DNA of 64,000 nt from Bradyrhizobium sp. 186 (GTDB lineage: Bacteria; Pseudomonadota; Alphaproteobacteria; Rhizobiales; Xanthobacteraceae). The position numbers were made by a program, and so were the translations under genes. Shown here one piece after another: positions 18,066 to 26,615 of the stretch. The first letter of the stretch is position 1. The number at the start of each line of letters is the position of its first letter. The stretch spans positions 9,765,001 to 9,829,000 of the forward strand of contig NZ_CP082164.1 in the NCBI RefSeq assembly GCF_023101685.1. The letters run 5' to 3'. Below the pieces are notes generated by a model, which was not told where the DNA came from, did not search any database, and was given only the letters and a program-made list of their open reading frames with translations.

Positions 18066-18357
18066 TCACTGGGTGATCGTGTCGTAGAGGTCCTTCCACT
18101 CGGGATTGTCTCTGAGTATCAGCCGCACCTTCCACTTACGCGGCCAGTGCTTGATGTTGTGCTCGCGCTGGATGGCGGTTTGGATTTCCTCGTAGCGCTC
18201 GAAATAGACAAGACGCTTCACGGCGTACTTCTTGGTAAAGCCTGCTACCAAGCCCCTCGCGATGCTCATATGTTCGCCGCACGAGATCATTCGTGACGCC
18301 GACATACAAAATGCCATTTGGCGCGCTCGCCAGGATGTACACCCATCCGCCTTGCAT
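18066..18357 (-). pseudogene. GIY-YIG nuclease gene, frameshifted (RUP-associated)
   Basis: From ATG at 18357 one frame gives MQGGWVYILASAPNGILYVG...TYEHREGL, the N-terminal half of a single-domain GIY-YIG protein. The other half (AGFTKKYAVKRLVYFERYEE... to NPEWKDLYDTITQ) lies in the next frame. The frames join near 18245-18252; the span is 292 bases, one more than 97 codons, so a single-base insertion is the simplest cause. Two intact relatives lie at 22286 and 55246. The gene lies between RUP sequences at 18010-18041 and 18375-18406. A sequencing error cannot be excluded. Confidence 0.82.
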
Positions 18358-18374
18358 GGTCGCATGTTGACGCA

Positions 18375-18406
18375 CGTGGATGGCCGGGACAAGCCCGGCC
18401 ATGACG
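18375..18406. repeat. Solitary RUP half upstream of the broken GIY-YIG gene
   Basis: CGTGGATGGCCGGGACAAGC continuing to GGCCATGACG is one half of the CATCCACG-family palindrome, without its partner. It begins 18 bases upstream of the GIY-YIG start codon. Confidence 0.85.
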
Positions 18407-18425
18407 CCGGGGTCGGCCTCTCGCC

Positions 18426-19163
18426 TCAATAATCCACCTTCACCAGATACAGCCCGTCCGGCGGGGCGACGATGCCGCAGGCGGCGCGGTTGCGGGCCTG
18501 CAAGGCTGCGGAGAGATCGTCCGAGGTCCAGCGGCCTTCACCGACCCAGACCAGCGAACCGACCATTGAGCGGACCTGGCTGTGCAGGAACGAGCGCGCG
18601 GAGGTGAGGATCGTCACCTCGCGGCCGTCGCGCAGCACGTCGAGCTGATCGAGCGTCTTCTCCGCCGATTTGGCCTGGCACTCGGTATCGCGGAACGTCG
18701 TGAAATCGTGCTTGCCGAGCAGGCGCTGGGCGGCGGCATGCATCGCTTCCGCATCGAGCCGGCGCGGCACGCGCCAGGCGTGGCCGATGTCGAGCGCGAG
18801 ATTGGCCCGGGTGTTGACGATGCGGTAGCGATAGTGGCGTTTGACCGCCGAGAACCGCGCCTCGAAGGCATCCGGCACGATCTCGGCTTCGAGCACCGCG
18901 ACCGGATGCGGGCGCAAATGCGCGTTCAACCCGTCGCGAAAACGGCCCGGCGGAAACTGCTTCTCGATGTCGACATGCGCGACCTGGCCGATCGCGTGCA
19001 CGCCGGCGTCGGTGCGGCCGGCGCCATGCACGCGCACATCCGCGCCGGTCATCGCTTTCACCGCAGCTTCCAACGCGCCCTGCACAGAAGGCAGCGTCTC
19101 CTGCACCTGCCAGCCGAAGAACGGCGCGCCGTCATATTCGATGATGAGCTTGTAGCGGGGCAT
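18426..19163 (-). CDS. truA: tRNA pseudouridine(38-40) synthase TruA
   Basis: Converts uridines 38-40 of the tRNA anticodon stem-loop to pseudouridine. The 245-aa protein starts [19 protein letters not shown] and contains the catalytic motif [11 protein letters not shown] with the essential Asp, then [13 protein letters not shown] near the C terminus. Its ATG overlaps by one base the TGA of fmt (TGATG), so it is the last gene of def-fmt-truA. Length and N terminus match the family. Confidence 0.97.
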   Translation of the reverse strand: MPRYKLIIEYDGAPFFGWQVQETLPSVQGALEAAVKAMTGADVRVHGAGRTDAGVHAIGQVAHVDIEKQFPPGRFRDGLNAHLRPHPVAVLEAEIVPDAFEARFSAVKRHYRYRIVNTRANLALDIGHAWRVPRRLDAEAMHAAAQRLLGKHDFTTFRDTECQAKSAEKTLDQLDVLRDGREVTILTSARSFLHSQVRSMVGSLVWVGEGRWTSDDLSAALQARNRAACGIVAPPDGLYLVKVDY

Positions 19164-20098
19164 CAGGCCAGCCGCATCGGCGGCTTCAGCGGCACGCCGC
19201 GCAGGAAATCCGCCGCCTGCATCCGCGCCTTGCCTTCGCGCTGGAGCTCGAGAATGCGGATCGCGCCGTCGCCGCAGGCGATGGTGAGCTGGTCGTCGAG
19301 CACCTCGCCCGGCGCGCCGGAGCCCTTCACCAGCTCACAGCGCAGGATTTTGACACGTGCATTCTCGCTCGCGCCGGCAAGCTCGGCCCAGGCCCCGGGA
19401 AACGGCGACAGACCATGGATGTGGCGCAGCACGTCGCGCGCGGGCTTGGTCCAGTCGACGCGCGCCTCGCTCTTGTCGATCTTGGCCGCATAGGTGACAC
19501 CCTGCTCGCTCTGCTTCTTGAGCTGGAGCCCGCCGCGCCCAAGCGCCGCCATCGCGCGCACCATCAAATCGGCGCCGAGCCGGGACAGGCGATCGTGCAG
19601 GTCGGCAGCAGTCATTGTGTCGGATAGCGCCAGCCGTTCGGCCATGGCGACGTCGCCGGTATCCAGGCCGACATCCATCTTCATCACCATCACGCCGCTC
19701 TCGGCATCACCGGCCATGATGGCGCGGTTGATCGGCGCAGCACCGCGCCAGCGCGGCAACAGCGAGGCGTGCAGATTGTAGCAGCCGAGCTTTGGCGCAT
19801 CGAGAATAGCCTGCGGCAGGATCATGCCGTAGGCGACGACGACCGCTGCATCCGCGTTAAACGCGCGAAACTCGTCGAGCGCTTCCGGTGACTTCAGCGT
19901 CTTCGGCGTCAGCACGGGAACGCCGAGTTTTCGCGCGGCCTCTTCTACCGGCGTCGGCTGCAATTGCAGGCCGCGCCGCCCGCCCGGCTTCGGCGCGCGG
20001 GTGTAGACGGCCACGATCTCGTGGCCGTGCGCGACGAGTTCGAGCAGTGTCGGCACGGAGAAATCGGGCGTGCCCATGAAGATGAGGCGGAGGGGCAT
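19163..20098 (-). CDS. fmt: Methionyl-tRNA formyltransferase
   Basis: Formylates initiator Met-tRNA using 10-formyl-tetrahydrofolate. The 311-aa protein begins [20 protein letters not shown] (ATG at 20098). Catalytic residues lie in the formyltransferase domain: N in [17 protein letters not shown] with its His, and Asp in [10 protein letters not shown]. The C-terminal OB-fold domain starts at about residue 208. def lies upstream on the same strand with a RUP between them; truA overlaps its stop. Confidence 0.97.
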   Translation of the reverse strand: MPLRLIFMGTPDFSVPTLLELVAHGHEIVAVYTRAPKPGGRRGLQLQPTPVEEAARKLGVPVLTPKTLKSPEALDEFRAFNADAAVVVAYGMILPQAILDAPKLGCYNLHASLLPRWRGAAPINRAIMAGDAESGVMVMKMDVGLDTGDVAMAERLALSDTMTAADLHDRLSRLGADLMVRAMAALGRGGLQLKKQSEQGVTYAAKIDKSEARVDWTKPARDVLRHIHGLSPFPGAWAELAGASENARVKILRCELVKGSGAPGEVLDDQLTIACGDGAIRILELQREGKARMQAADFLRGVPLKPPMRLA

Positions 20099-20111
20099 CA
20101 ACAGCACTCAC

Positions 20112-20274
20112 TGCGTTCCCTCCCCCCTTGCGGGGGAGGGCTAGGGAGGGGGGTGCCACACGGCGCGCTCTCTCCATTTGGACGTTCGCGGCGCGCATTC
20201 TTTCTCGACGAGGGATAGACCTTTTCCTGGGCTACCCCCCTCCCCTGCCCTCCCCCGCAAGGGGGGAGGGAGTC
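20112..20274. repeat. Palindrome of the CTCCCCCCTTGCGGGGGAGG family between def and fmt
   Basis: CTCCCCCCTTGCGGGGGAGG at the left is mirrored by CCTCCCCCGCAAGGGGGGAG at the right, with inner GGCTAGGGAGGGGGGT and ACCCCCCTCCCCTGCCC strands. A folded transcript here might separate def from fmt expression; that is inference. Confidence 0.85.
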
Positions 20275-20308
20275 TACTGAGCAAGCGGCGACATGATGCA
20301 CTCTATAA

Positions 20309-20836
20309 TCACTCCTCCGCGCGTTTGGCGGCTTTCTCGAACTTCTTCAGAACGCGGTCGCGCTTGAGCTTTGACAGATAGTCGACGAACAGCACGCCGT
20401 TGAGATGGTCGATCTCGTGCTGGATGCAGGTGGCATAGATGCCTTCGGCGTCCTCCTCGTGCACCTTGCCGTCGAGATCGGTGAAGCGCACGCGCACCTT
20501 GGCGGGACGTTCGACCTCCTCGTAATATTCGGGGATCGAGAGGCAGCCTTCCTCGTAGACCGACAGCTCCTCGGACGAGGCGATGATCTCCGGATTGATG
20601 AACACGCGCGGCTCCGGCGTGGTCTCGCCGTTCTCGTCGCGCTTGGCGAGGTCCATGGTGATGAGCCGCAGCGGCTGCGCGACCTGGATCGCCGCCAGCC
20701 CGATGCCGGGCGCGTCGTACATGGTCTCGAACATGTCGTCGGCAAGCCTGCGGATCTCCGGCGTGACCTTCTCGATCGGCTTGGAGACCAGACGCAGCTG
20801 CCTGTCGGGCAGGATGATGATTTCTCTGAGGGCCAT
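20309..20836 (-). CDS. def: Peptide deformylase
   Basis: Removes the formyl group from nascent proteins using Fe2+ or Zn2+. All three family motifs are present in the 175-aa product: [16 protein letters not shown] (metal Cys) and QHEIDHLNG (two metal His and the catalytic Glu). The N terminus ([16 protein letters not shown]) is standard. It is the first gene of a def-fmt-truA unit. The 171-bp gap to rmuC is AT-rich and probably holds both divergent promoters. Confidence 0.98.
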   Translation of the reverse strand: MALREIIILPDRQLRLVSKPIEKVTPEIRRLADDMFETMYDAPGIGLAAIQVAQPLRLITMDLAKRDENGETTPEPRVFINPEIIASSEELSVYEEGCLSIPEYYEEVERPAKVRVRFTDLDGKVHEEDAEGIYATCIQHEIDHLNGVLFVDYLSKLKRDRVLKKFEKAAKRAEE

Positions 20837-20888
20837 GGCGGCGATTTAAGCCGCGCGCCGGATGCGGTCAATGCGGCCAGGAACTCCG

Positions 20889-20960
20889 TTAACGATCCGC
20901 TAACCATAAAACTTTGGGTTTCGTTAACCATAAAAATTAATGGGGCATTTACCATAAATG
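20889..20960. promoter_or_regulatory. AT-rich divergent control region with three TAACCATAAA repeats and a CtrA-like site
   Basis: TAACCATAAAA occurs at 20901 and 20925, and the variant TTACCATAAAT at 20949, that is at 24-base spacing. Overlapping the first is TTAA-N7-CTAA (20889-20903), one base away from the TTAA-N7-TTAA box of the cell-cycle regulator CtrA. The region lies between def and rmuC, both transcribed away from it. Repeats are seen; the factor is a guess. Confidence 0.45.
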
Positions 20961-21007
20961 TTCGCTATTCGTTCGTGCGGACACGCGAATCGGCTAGAAG
21001 AACGAGC

Positions 21008-22207
21008 ATGAACGAGATCATTTTCTTGGCTGGCGACTGGCCGGTGCGCACGGTGGACGCGCTGATCGGCTTCGGCGCGCTGGTCCTCATCCTGCTGCTG
21101 GTGATCGCCGTCGTGATCGCGCGCTCAGGGCGGCGCGGGGCGGAACTGGCGATGGCCAATGCGATCCGTGCGGACGAGCTCGAGGAGCGCCTGAGCCAGG
21201 TGCTGCACGTCCAGAGCGAGGCTTCTGGCCGGGTCGACGCCATGACCCAGACGCTCGCCGGCCGCCAGGCCGACATGGCGCGCGCGGTCAACGAGCGGCT
21301 GGATTCGGTGACCCACCGCGTCGGCCAGTCCATGGAGCACACCACCCGCAACACCATGGAGAGCCTGCGCGCGCTGCACGAGCGGCTCGGCATCATTGAC
21401 AGCGCGCACAAGAACCTCACCGACCTCACCACGCAGGTCACCACCTTGCGCGACGTGCTCGCCAACAAGCAGTCGCGCGGCGCCTTCGGTCAGGCGCGGA
21501 TGGAGGCGATCGTCCAGGACGGATTGCCGAAGGGCGCCTACGCGTTCCAGTTCACGCTCTCGACCGGAAAGCGGCCGGACTGCGTGGTGTTCCTGCCCGA
21601 CCAGCGGCCGCTCTGCATCGACGCAAAGTTTCCGCTCGAAGCGATGACTGCGCTGCACGACGCGCGTAGCGACGAGGAGCGGCGCATTGCCACGCAACGC
21701 CTGCGCAGCGACGTGATGAAGCATGTCAGCGACATCGCCGACAAATATCTCGTCACGGGCGAGACCCAGGAGATGGCGCTGATGTTCGTGCCGTCGGAAT
21801 CCGTCTACGCCGAGATCCACGACGGTTTCGACGACGTGATCCAGAAGGCCTATCGCGCCCGTGTCGTGCTGGTGTCGCCCTCGCTGCTGATGCTCGCAAT
21901 CCAGGTGATGCAGCAGATCATGAAGGACGCGCGCATGCGCGACGCCGCCGACCAGATCCGCACCGAGGTGATCAAGCTCGGAGACGACCTCGGCCGCCTC
22001 AGGGACCGCGTGCTGAAACTCCAGAAGCATTTTGCCGACGCGAACGAGGACGTGCGGCAGGTGCTGATCTCCGCCGACAAGATCGAAAAACGAGCGGGAC
22101 GGATCGAGGAGCTGGATTTCAGCAAGACCGACGCGCCCGAAGGCCCGCACCTGGTGGCGACCGGTGCCGCCGAGCTGTTCCCGCGCAAGCTCCAGGCGGG
22201 GGAGTAA
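21008..22207 (+). CDS. rmuC: DNA recombination protein RmuC
   Basis: RmuC proteins are membrane-anchored, coiled-coil proteins with a restriction-endonuclease-like core; loss raises inversion between short inverted repeats in Escherichia coli. ATG at 21008 gives 399 aa with an N-terminal membrane segment (residues about 18-40), a coiled coil (about 50-160) and the RmuC domain (GAFGQARMEAIVQDGLPKGA, then RPLCIDAKFPLEAM with nuclease-like Asp and Lys). The frame stays open far upstream through the antisense of def, which I reject as non-coding. A repeat-rich AT region precedes it. Confidence 0.9.
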   Translation: MNEIIFLAGDWPVRTVDALIGFGALVLILLLVIAVVIARSGRRGAELAMANAIRADELEERLSQVLHVQSEASGRVDAMTQTLAGRQADMARAVNERLDSVTHRVGQSMEHTTRNTMESLRALHERLGIIDSAHKNLTDLTTQVTTLRDVLANKQSRGAFGQARMEAIVQDGLPKGAYAFQFTLSTGKRPDCVVFLPDQRPLCIDAKFPLEAMTALHDARSDEERRIATQRLRSDVMKHVSDIADKYLVTGETQEMALMFVPSESVYAEIHDGFDDVIQKAYRARVVLVSPSLLMLAIQVMQQIMKDARMRDAADQIRTEVIKLGDDLGRLRDRVLKLQKHFADANEDVRQVLISADKIEKRAGRIEELDFSKTDAPEGPHLVATGAAELFPRKLQAGE

Positions 22208-22237
22208 CCTGTTCGAGACTGCCGCCACAACCTCGGC

Positions 22238-22636
22238 TGTCGTCGCCCGGCTTGACCGGGCGACCCAGTATCCCAGAGACGCCAAATGGGAACGCGCAGC
22301 TACTACGTCTACATACTCGCTAGCAAGATCGGCGGCACCCTCTACATCGGCGTGACCAATGATCTCATCCGCCGGGTAGCGGAACACAAATCAAAGCTGA
22401 TTGAGAGCTTCACAGAGCAGTACGACGTCGTCAGGCTCGTCTACTTCGAGCAGTTCGATGATCCCGAGAACGCGATCAGGCGCGAGAAGCGACTCAAGAA
22501 ATGGAAGCCAGCGTGGAAGATCGCGCTGATCGAGAAAGAAAATCCGGACTGGAATGATCTTTATCCGGAGATAGCAGGTCCCCCATAACCCCTGCCTCTG
22601 GAATACTGGATCGCCCGGTCAAGCCGGGCGACGACA
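22238..22636. mobile_element. RUP-GIY-YIG unit: nuclease gene inside a RUP palindrome
   Basis: Left arm 22238-22280 starts TGTCGTCGCCCGGCTTGACC and ends CCCAGTATCCCAGAGAC. Right arm 22596-22636 starts CTCTGGAATACTGGATCGCC and ends GGGCGACGACA. They are near-perfect inverted copies over about 40 bases with the GIY-YIG gene between. In gene-less members of the family (26008, 37498) the two inner ends differ: one carries CCAGTATTCCAGAGAC, the other the CCAGTACGCCGCGG type. Confidence 0.8.
22286..22588 (+). CDS. Single-domain GIY-YIG nuclease (RUP-embedded)
   Basis: The 100-aa product is a minimal GIY-YIG domain: SYYVYILAS (GIY strand), TLYIGVTNDLIRR (YIG plus the conserved Arg), DVVRLVYFEQF and the helix ENAIRREKRLKKW with the metal-binding Glu. 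The catalytic set looks complete. ATG at 22286 lies six bases after the left RUP arm; the stop is seven bases before the right arm. Relatives of the UPF0213/YhbQ type are often multicopy in this order and are annotated only as nuclease family proteins. Two more copies lie in this window. That it acts on RUP DNA is my inference. Confidence 0.92.
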   Translation: MGTRSYYVYILASKIGGTLYIGVTNDLIRRVAEHKSKLIESFTEQYDVVRLVYFEQFDDPENAIRREKRLKKWKPAWKIALIEKENPDWNDLYPEIAGPP

Positions 22637-22675
22637 CCTCACTTGTGGCAGCCAGAATCTGCTAACACCTCCCGC

Positions 22676-24040
22676 ATGACCGCACCCGACGCGACCTCCC
22701 CCGCCGGCACCGAGACCCCAACCGCCTCCTGGCGCGACGGCCTTGCCGTGTACCTGCAGCCGCGGGTGCTGATCGTGCTGTTTCTCGGCTTCTCCTCCGG
22801 GCTGCCGCTGGCGCTGTCGGGGTCGACGCTGCTGGTGTGGATGCGCGAGGCCGGCGTCGATCTCGGCACCATCGGGCTGTTTGCGCTGGTCGGCACGCCC
22901 TATACGCTGAAATTCCTGTGGGCGCCGCTGGTGGATGCGCTGCATGTGCCGCTGTTCACGCGCGCGTTCGGACGGCGGCGCGGCTGGCTGCTGTTCTCGC
23001 AATTGCTGCTGATCATCGCGATCCTGCTGCTCGCGCTGACCGATCCGGCGCGCTCGCCTTTCTACGTCGCGCTCGGCGCGCTGCTGGTGGCGGCGATGTC
23101 CTCGACGCAGGACATCGTGGTCGACGCCTTCCGCGTCGAGAGCCTGCCGGAGAGCGAGCAGGCCGCCGGCATGGCCTCTTATGTCGCGGCCTACCGCATC
23201 GGCATGCTGGTCTCGACCGCGGGCGCGCTCTTCATCGTCTCCGGCTTCGAGAGCTCCGGCATTTCCCGCACATCCGCCTGGATGTGGGGCTATGTGGTGA
23301 TGGCGGCGATGGTGCTGATCGGGACGATCACGGCGCTGGCCGCGACCGAGCCCGAGCAATCGGTACGGGCCGAAGCAGCGACGCAAGCCGAGACCGCGTT
23401 CGCACGCGTGTTGCATGCGGCGATCGGCGCTTTCTCGGAATTCCTGTCGCGCAAGGATGCACTCGCCGCGCTGGCCTTCGTGGTGCTGTTCAAGTTCACC
23501 GACGCGTTCTCCGGCACCATGACGGCGCCGTTCGTGATCGACCTCGGCTTCTCCCGCAATGATTATGCGGCGATCGTGAAGGGCGTTGGTCTTGCCGCGA
23601 CGCTGATCGGCGGTTTTGCCGGCGGCTTTGTTGCGCGGCGTTATTCGCTCGCGACCAGCTTGTGGATCGGCGGCGTGGTGCAGGCGGTCGCCAACCTCTC
23701 CTTCTCATGGCTGGCTGTGGCCGGCACCAACCAATGGGCGCTGGCCTTCGCCATCACCTGCGAGAATTTCACCAGCGCCATCGGCACCGTGATCTTCGTC
23801 GCCTATCTCTCGGCGCTATGCCAGAACCCGCTGCACACGGCGACGCAATATGCGCTACTCACGGCGCTCGCTGCGGTCGGGCGCACGTATCTCTCGTCGG
23901 TGGCAGGCTATGTCGCCAAGGCGACCGGCTGGCCGCTGTTCTTCGTGATCTGCGTGCTGGCGGCGATCCCGAGCCTGATGCTGCTCAGTTGGCTCCAGAA
24001 GCGCGGGCATTTCGAGGCGCTGGGGCCGGTGCGGGTTTAG
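22676..24040 (+). CDS. AmpG-like major facilitator permease
   Basis: This 454-aa inner-membrane protein has about 12 hydrophobic segments and the AmpG-type N-terminal pattern: VLIVLFLGFSSGLPLALSGS, TLLVWMREAGVDLGTIGLFA, TLKFLWAPLVDAL and SSTQDIVVDAFRVE. AmpG imports anhydro-muropeptides for cell-wall recycling; by family this is the likely substrate. ATG at 22676 is used because the frame upstream is RUP-derived. The last codons are GTG CGG GTT TAG: the IS1634-like element begins two bases later, and its target duplication TTTAG-C includes the stop, so the coding region is intact. Confidence 0.9.
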   Translation: MTAPDATSPAGTETPTASWRDGLAVYLQPRVLIVLFLGFSSGLPLALSGSTLLVWMREAGVDLGTIGLFALVGTPYTLKFLWAPLVDALHVPLFTRAFGRRRGWLLFSQLLLIIAILLLALTDPARSPFYVALGALLVAAMSSTQDIVVDAFRVESLPESEQAAGMASYVAAYRIGMLVSTAGALFIVSGFESSGISRTSAWMWGYVVMAAMVLIGTITALAATEPEQSVRAEAATQAETAFARVLHAAIGAFSEFLSRKDALAALAFVVLFKFTDAFSGTMTAPFVIDLGFSRNDYAAIVKGVGLAATLIGGFAGGFVARRYSLATSLWIGGVVQAVANLSFSWLAVAGTNQWALAFAITCENFTSAIGTVIFVAYLSALCQNPLHTATQYALLTALAAVGRTYLSSVAGYVAKATGWPLFFVICVLAAIPSLMLLSWLQKRGHFEALGPVRV

Positions 24041-24111
24041 CCCGAAGTTTTCGCTTGGGAAGTGTGCAAGGGATTGATCCGACTCGATAAGTTGACGGTC
24101 GGTGTTTTCAA

Positions 24112-25865
24112 TTACTGGACACGCAGCGGGTCAAGATCGAGCAGCTTGAACGCGGCCTCCTGGACGGAGGTTGGTGTGGAATGGAGCATGAAGCGATGCT
24201 TGGTGTGAAGGGGCACGCGCATCGTGTTTCGGACCAGCGTGCCGAGATGGGCGATGAGCGCATCGAAGCTCATGACGTGATGGCCGTCGGCTGATCGCTT
24301 TGTTGCCTTCTTGGCCTTCGCCGCCTCAGATGGTTCGGTCTTGGCGACGGGAGAGGTCCGTTCTCCCCGGGCGGCCTCAAGGTCGGTGTCGTGGAACAAC
24401 AGCGGCGCCAAGGCTTCTCGCAGGTGCCATTCGACGTGATAGGCCAGCATGCACAGGAAGACATGGGCCCGCACGTGCTGTGCCGTCCAGTGGCGGATCG
24501 GCCGTATTTCGAGATCGATGGTTTTCATGGACCGGAAGCTGCGTTCGACTCGCGACAGGTCCTTGTAGGCCTGAACCGCCTCTGCAGCGTCGAGATGCCC
24601 AGCGGGTATGCTGGTTCGGATGACGTAGATGCCGTCGAGGCGAGCCTCTTCCTCGATCTGCTCGATCCGTCGCTGCCATGAGAGATAGCCATCGGCCACT
24701 TCGACGTCGAAGTGCTTGGCCATCTTCTTGCGGTCCAAAACCGCACCAACCGCGATGCCGATCTGGGCGGAACTGCGCAACGCAGAGTGTTTGCGCTGGA
24801 CCTGCGCTTGAACGCGGGCAAGTTCGTGCTCGGTCGCGGCCAGCAGATCCTCGCGTTTGCGCGCTCGTTCGGCTGCCAGATCGCGATTGCGACAGACGAT
24901 CAGCCGCTCGCCTGGGAACAGGTCAGGGGCGCTGATTTCGGCGAGATCGCGGTCATCGAACAGCGACAGCTGCAGCGGCCCGTTCTCCGCCGCCAAAGCC
25001 TGGATCGCCGGCGCGCGCAGGCAGGTGATCCAATCGACGCCCGCCGGCTTGAGATCATCGCGGATGCGTGCCGAGGTGATCATTCCCCGATCCCCGACCA
25101 ACACCATACGGCTGATCCCGAAGCGATCCTTGATCTTTTGGACTTGAGAACTCAGCGTCTTCGGATCGGCCGTGTTGCCGTCGAAGACTTCAACCGCAAT
25201 CGGCAGCCCCTCACGCGTACAGAGCAGCCCGTAGACAATCTGCGGCCGGTCGCCCCGGTGATCGCGGCTATGGCCATAGCGCGCCAGCGGACAGCAGCGG
25301 CCCTCAAAGTAGGACGAGCTGACGTCGTAGAGCACCAGCACGCCGTCCTGGAGATGTCGCCGCGCCAAGCCGGTCTCGATCCGCGCCTGGCGCTCGACCA
25401 GCCAATCGAGCGCCTCATAGGCCTCGCGCTCCTTCACCTTGCCCAGGCGCAGAACCGATCCGAGGCTGGAGATTGCCGTCTCCTGATCCACCGCCCGTAC
25501 AAAGCCAAGCTTCGAGCGTGGCGCAATCAACCGATCAACGATCATGGCTACCAGTAATGGCGTCGCGATGCCTCATCCTTCGTCGTGCTTAAAATCAGCC
25601 GATCCAGTGCAATTCTGCGGATCGTCCCGAGCGCCGCTGCAACATGGCCGTGAGGCAGTGAGCGCTCGATTTGAATCTCGTCCGGTCCGGTGCCAATCAC
25701 CGTGCCGCCCTTGAGCAGAGCCTTCAGTCCGCCAATCAAATCCACCGGCAGCTTGCTCAGATTGGCCAAGGTCCGCTTCTGCGCGCGGCCATGCTCGTCG
25801 CGATACGCCTCCCGCAACAGCACCGCAGGCGGCGAGCCTCGATTGGGAATCGTCTCGATGAACAT
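24112..25865 (-). pseudogene. IS1634-family transposase, frameshifted
   Basis: From ATG at 25865 (MFIETIPNRGSPPAVLLREA) one frame runs to TAG at 25548-25550; the rest of the protein (AMIVDRLIAPRSKLGFVRAV onward) lies in the next frame to 24112. The join falls near 25551-25556, where loss of one C from a Tyr-Leu codon pair would explain the shift (RRHYLVAMIVDRL expected). The DDE residues remain: LVLYDVSSSYF, VLVGDRGMI and LSRVERSFRSMKT. The intact copy at 43336 guides the reading. Probably inactive unless translation shifts frame. Confidence 0.85.
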
Positions 25866-25901
25866 TCCCAAATCGAATCACATCTCGACTGATTTGGGAA
25901 T
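25864..25901 (-). promoter_or_regulatory. Stem-loop covering the transposase start
   Basis: ATTCCCAAATC (25864-25874) and GATTTGGGAAT (25891-25901) are perfect 11-bp inverted arms with a 16-base loop. In the transcript the second arm contains the GGGA that would serve as ribosome-binding site and ends in the first bases of the ATG. Other insertion sequences use such structures to block transposase translation from outside transcripts. Confidence 0.55.
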
Positions 25902-26007
25902 CCCCGTTACATGGATACAAACTGCAAACTACTCTCCGCCCATCCGCCCGAAAGGATTCGTCTTTCAGGTCAAACCAAGCGCAAACTTCGGTTTAGTCAC
26001 CGCTCGC

Positions 26008-26110
26008 TGTCATGCCCCGCGAAAGCGGGGCATCCAGTATTCCAGAGACAGTTGTGATTTACCGAGAAGCCGCGGCGTACTGGGTCGCCCGGTCGAGCCG
26101 GGCGACGACA
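26008..26110. repeat. RUP palindrome (CCAGTATTCC family), gene-less copy
   Basis: TGTCATGCCCCGCGAAAGCG leads to CCAGTATTCCAGAGAC on the left; the right half reads GCGTACTGGGTCGCCCGGTC and ends GGGCGACGACA. The two inner ends are unlike, in contrast to the GIY-YIG unit at 22238. Confidence 0.85.
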
Positions 26111-26134
26111 CCGAATTAATCTCGCGGCCTCTCC

Positions 26135-26585
26135 CTACTGCTTCTTGATGATGCTCCACTTCGTGATCACGGCTTCGCTCATCTGGCCGGCATCGCTGGC
26201 GCAGGCGACTTCGTCGACCTTGACCGAGATTTCCTTGCCGGCGAACGTCTTCAACTGCGCGGCCTGCGCATCGCCATTGGGGACGAGCTGGGACGAGCTG
26301 GAAGGTCTCGGGGCCGGTCTCGAGATTGCACAGCCCGTTCGGCGGCGGCAGGCGGCGCGGCTCGGAGGTGATCTGGTAGGTCGCAACCCTCTTGCCGCCG
26401 TTCTTGACGTCGCGCACTTTCATCGCGTTCAGCTCGCCCGACAGCACGTCGCCGGTGTTGATCGGCTTGCCGGGCTTGGGCGGCGGCGGAGCCGCCTCGT
26501 CGCCCTGCTGCGCGGAGATGGCCGGTGTTGCCAGCATCGTCACCGTCGCAACCAAAGCCAGTCGAGTGGCGAATCGTTTCGTCAT
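26135..26585 (-). pseudogene. Small secreted protein gene broken by a 10-bp tandem duplication
   Basis: From ATG at 26585 the frame gives a signal peptide (MTKRFATRLALVATVTMLAT...AISA) and a Pro-rich mature start, but shifts at 26281-26300, where GGACGAGCTG occurs twice in tandem. Removing one copy restores a 146-aa protein ending VKVDEVACASDAGQMSEAVI plus TKWSIIKKQ, with its stop at 26135-26137. As it stands the frame continues into unrelated, RUP-derived sequence. I recognise no family; it would be a periplasmic protein with two Cys residues. It lies just downstream of recR. Confidence 0.78.
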
Positions 26586-26615
26586 GTCGTCCGTTCCGTG
26601 GGGTCTGTAGGAGTG

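Larger units (their letters stand above)
24042..25991 (-). mobile_element. IS1634-like insertion sequence with broken transposase
   Basis: The ends are CCGAAGTTTTCGCTTGG (24042-24058) and, inverted, CCGAAGTTTGCGCTTGG (25975-25991), one mismatch in 17. The flanks TTTAGC (24036-24041) and TTTAGT (25992-25997) look like a 6-bp target duplication with one later change. Length is 1950 bp. The single transposase gene, on the minus strand, is frameshifted. The second IS of the same family at 43205 has the same overall size, end style and 6-bp duplication. Confidence 0.85.

Noticed and set aside
20405..21007. Extension of rmuC by about 200 codons upstream
   Set aside because: It overlaps def on the other strand and the AT-rich control region; RmuC homologs start with the membrane anchor at 21008.
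25548..25565. Programmed frameshift in the first IS transposase
   Set aside because: No slippery run is visible, and the intact relative at 43336 is encoded in one frame, so mutation is simpler.
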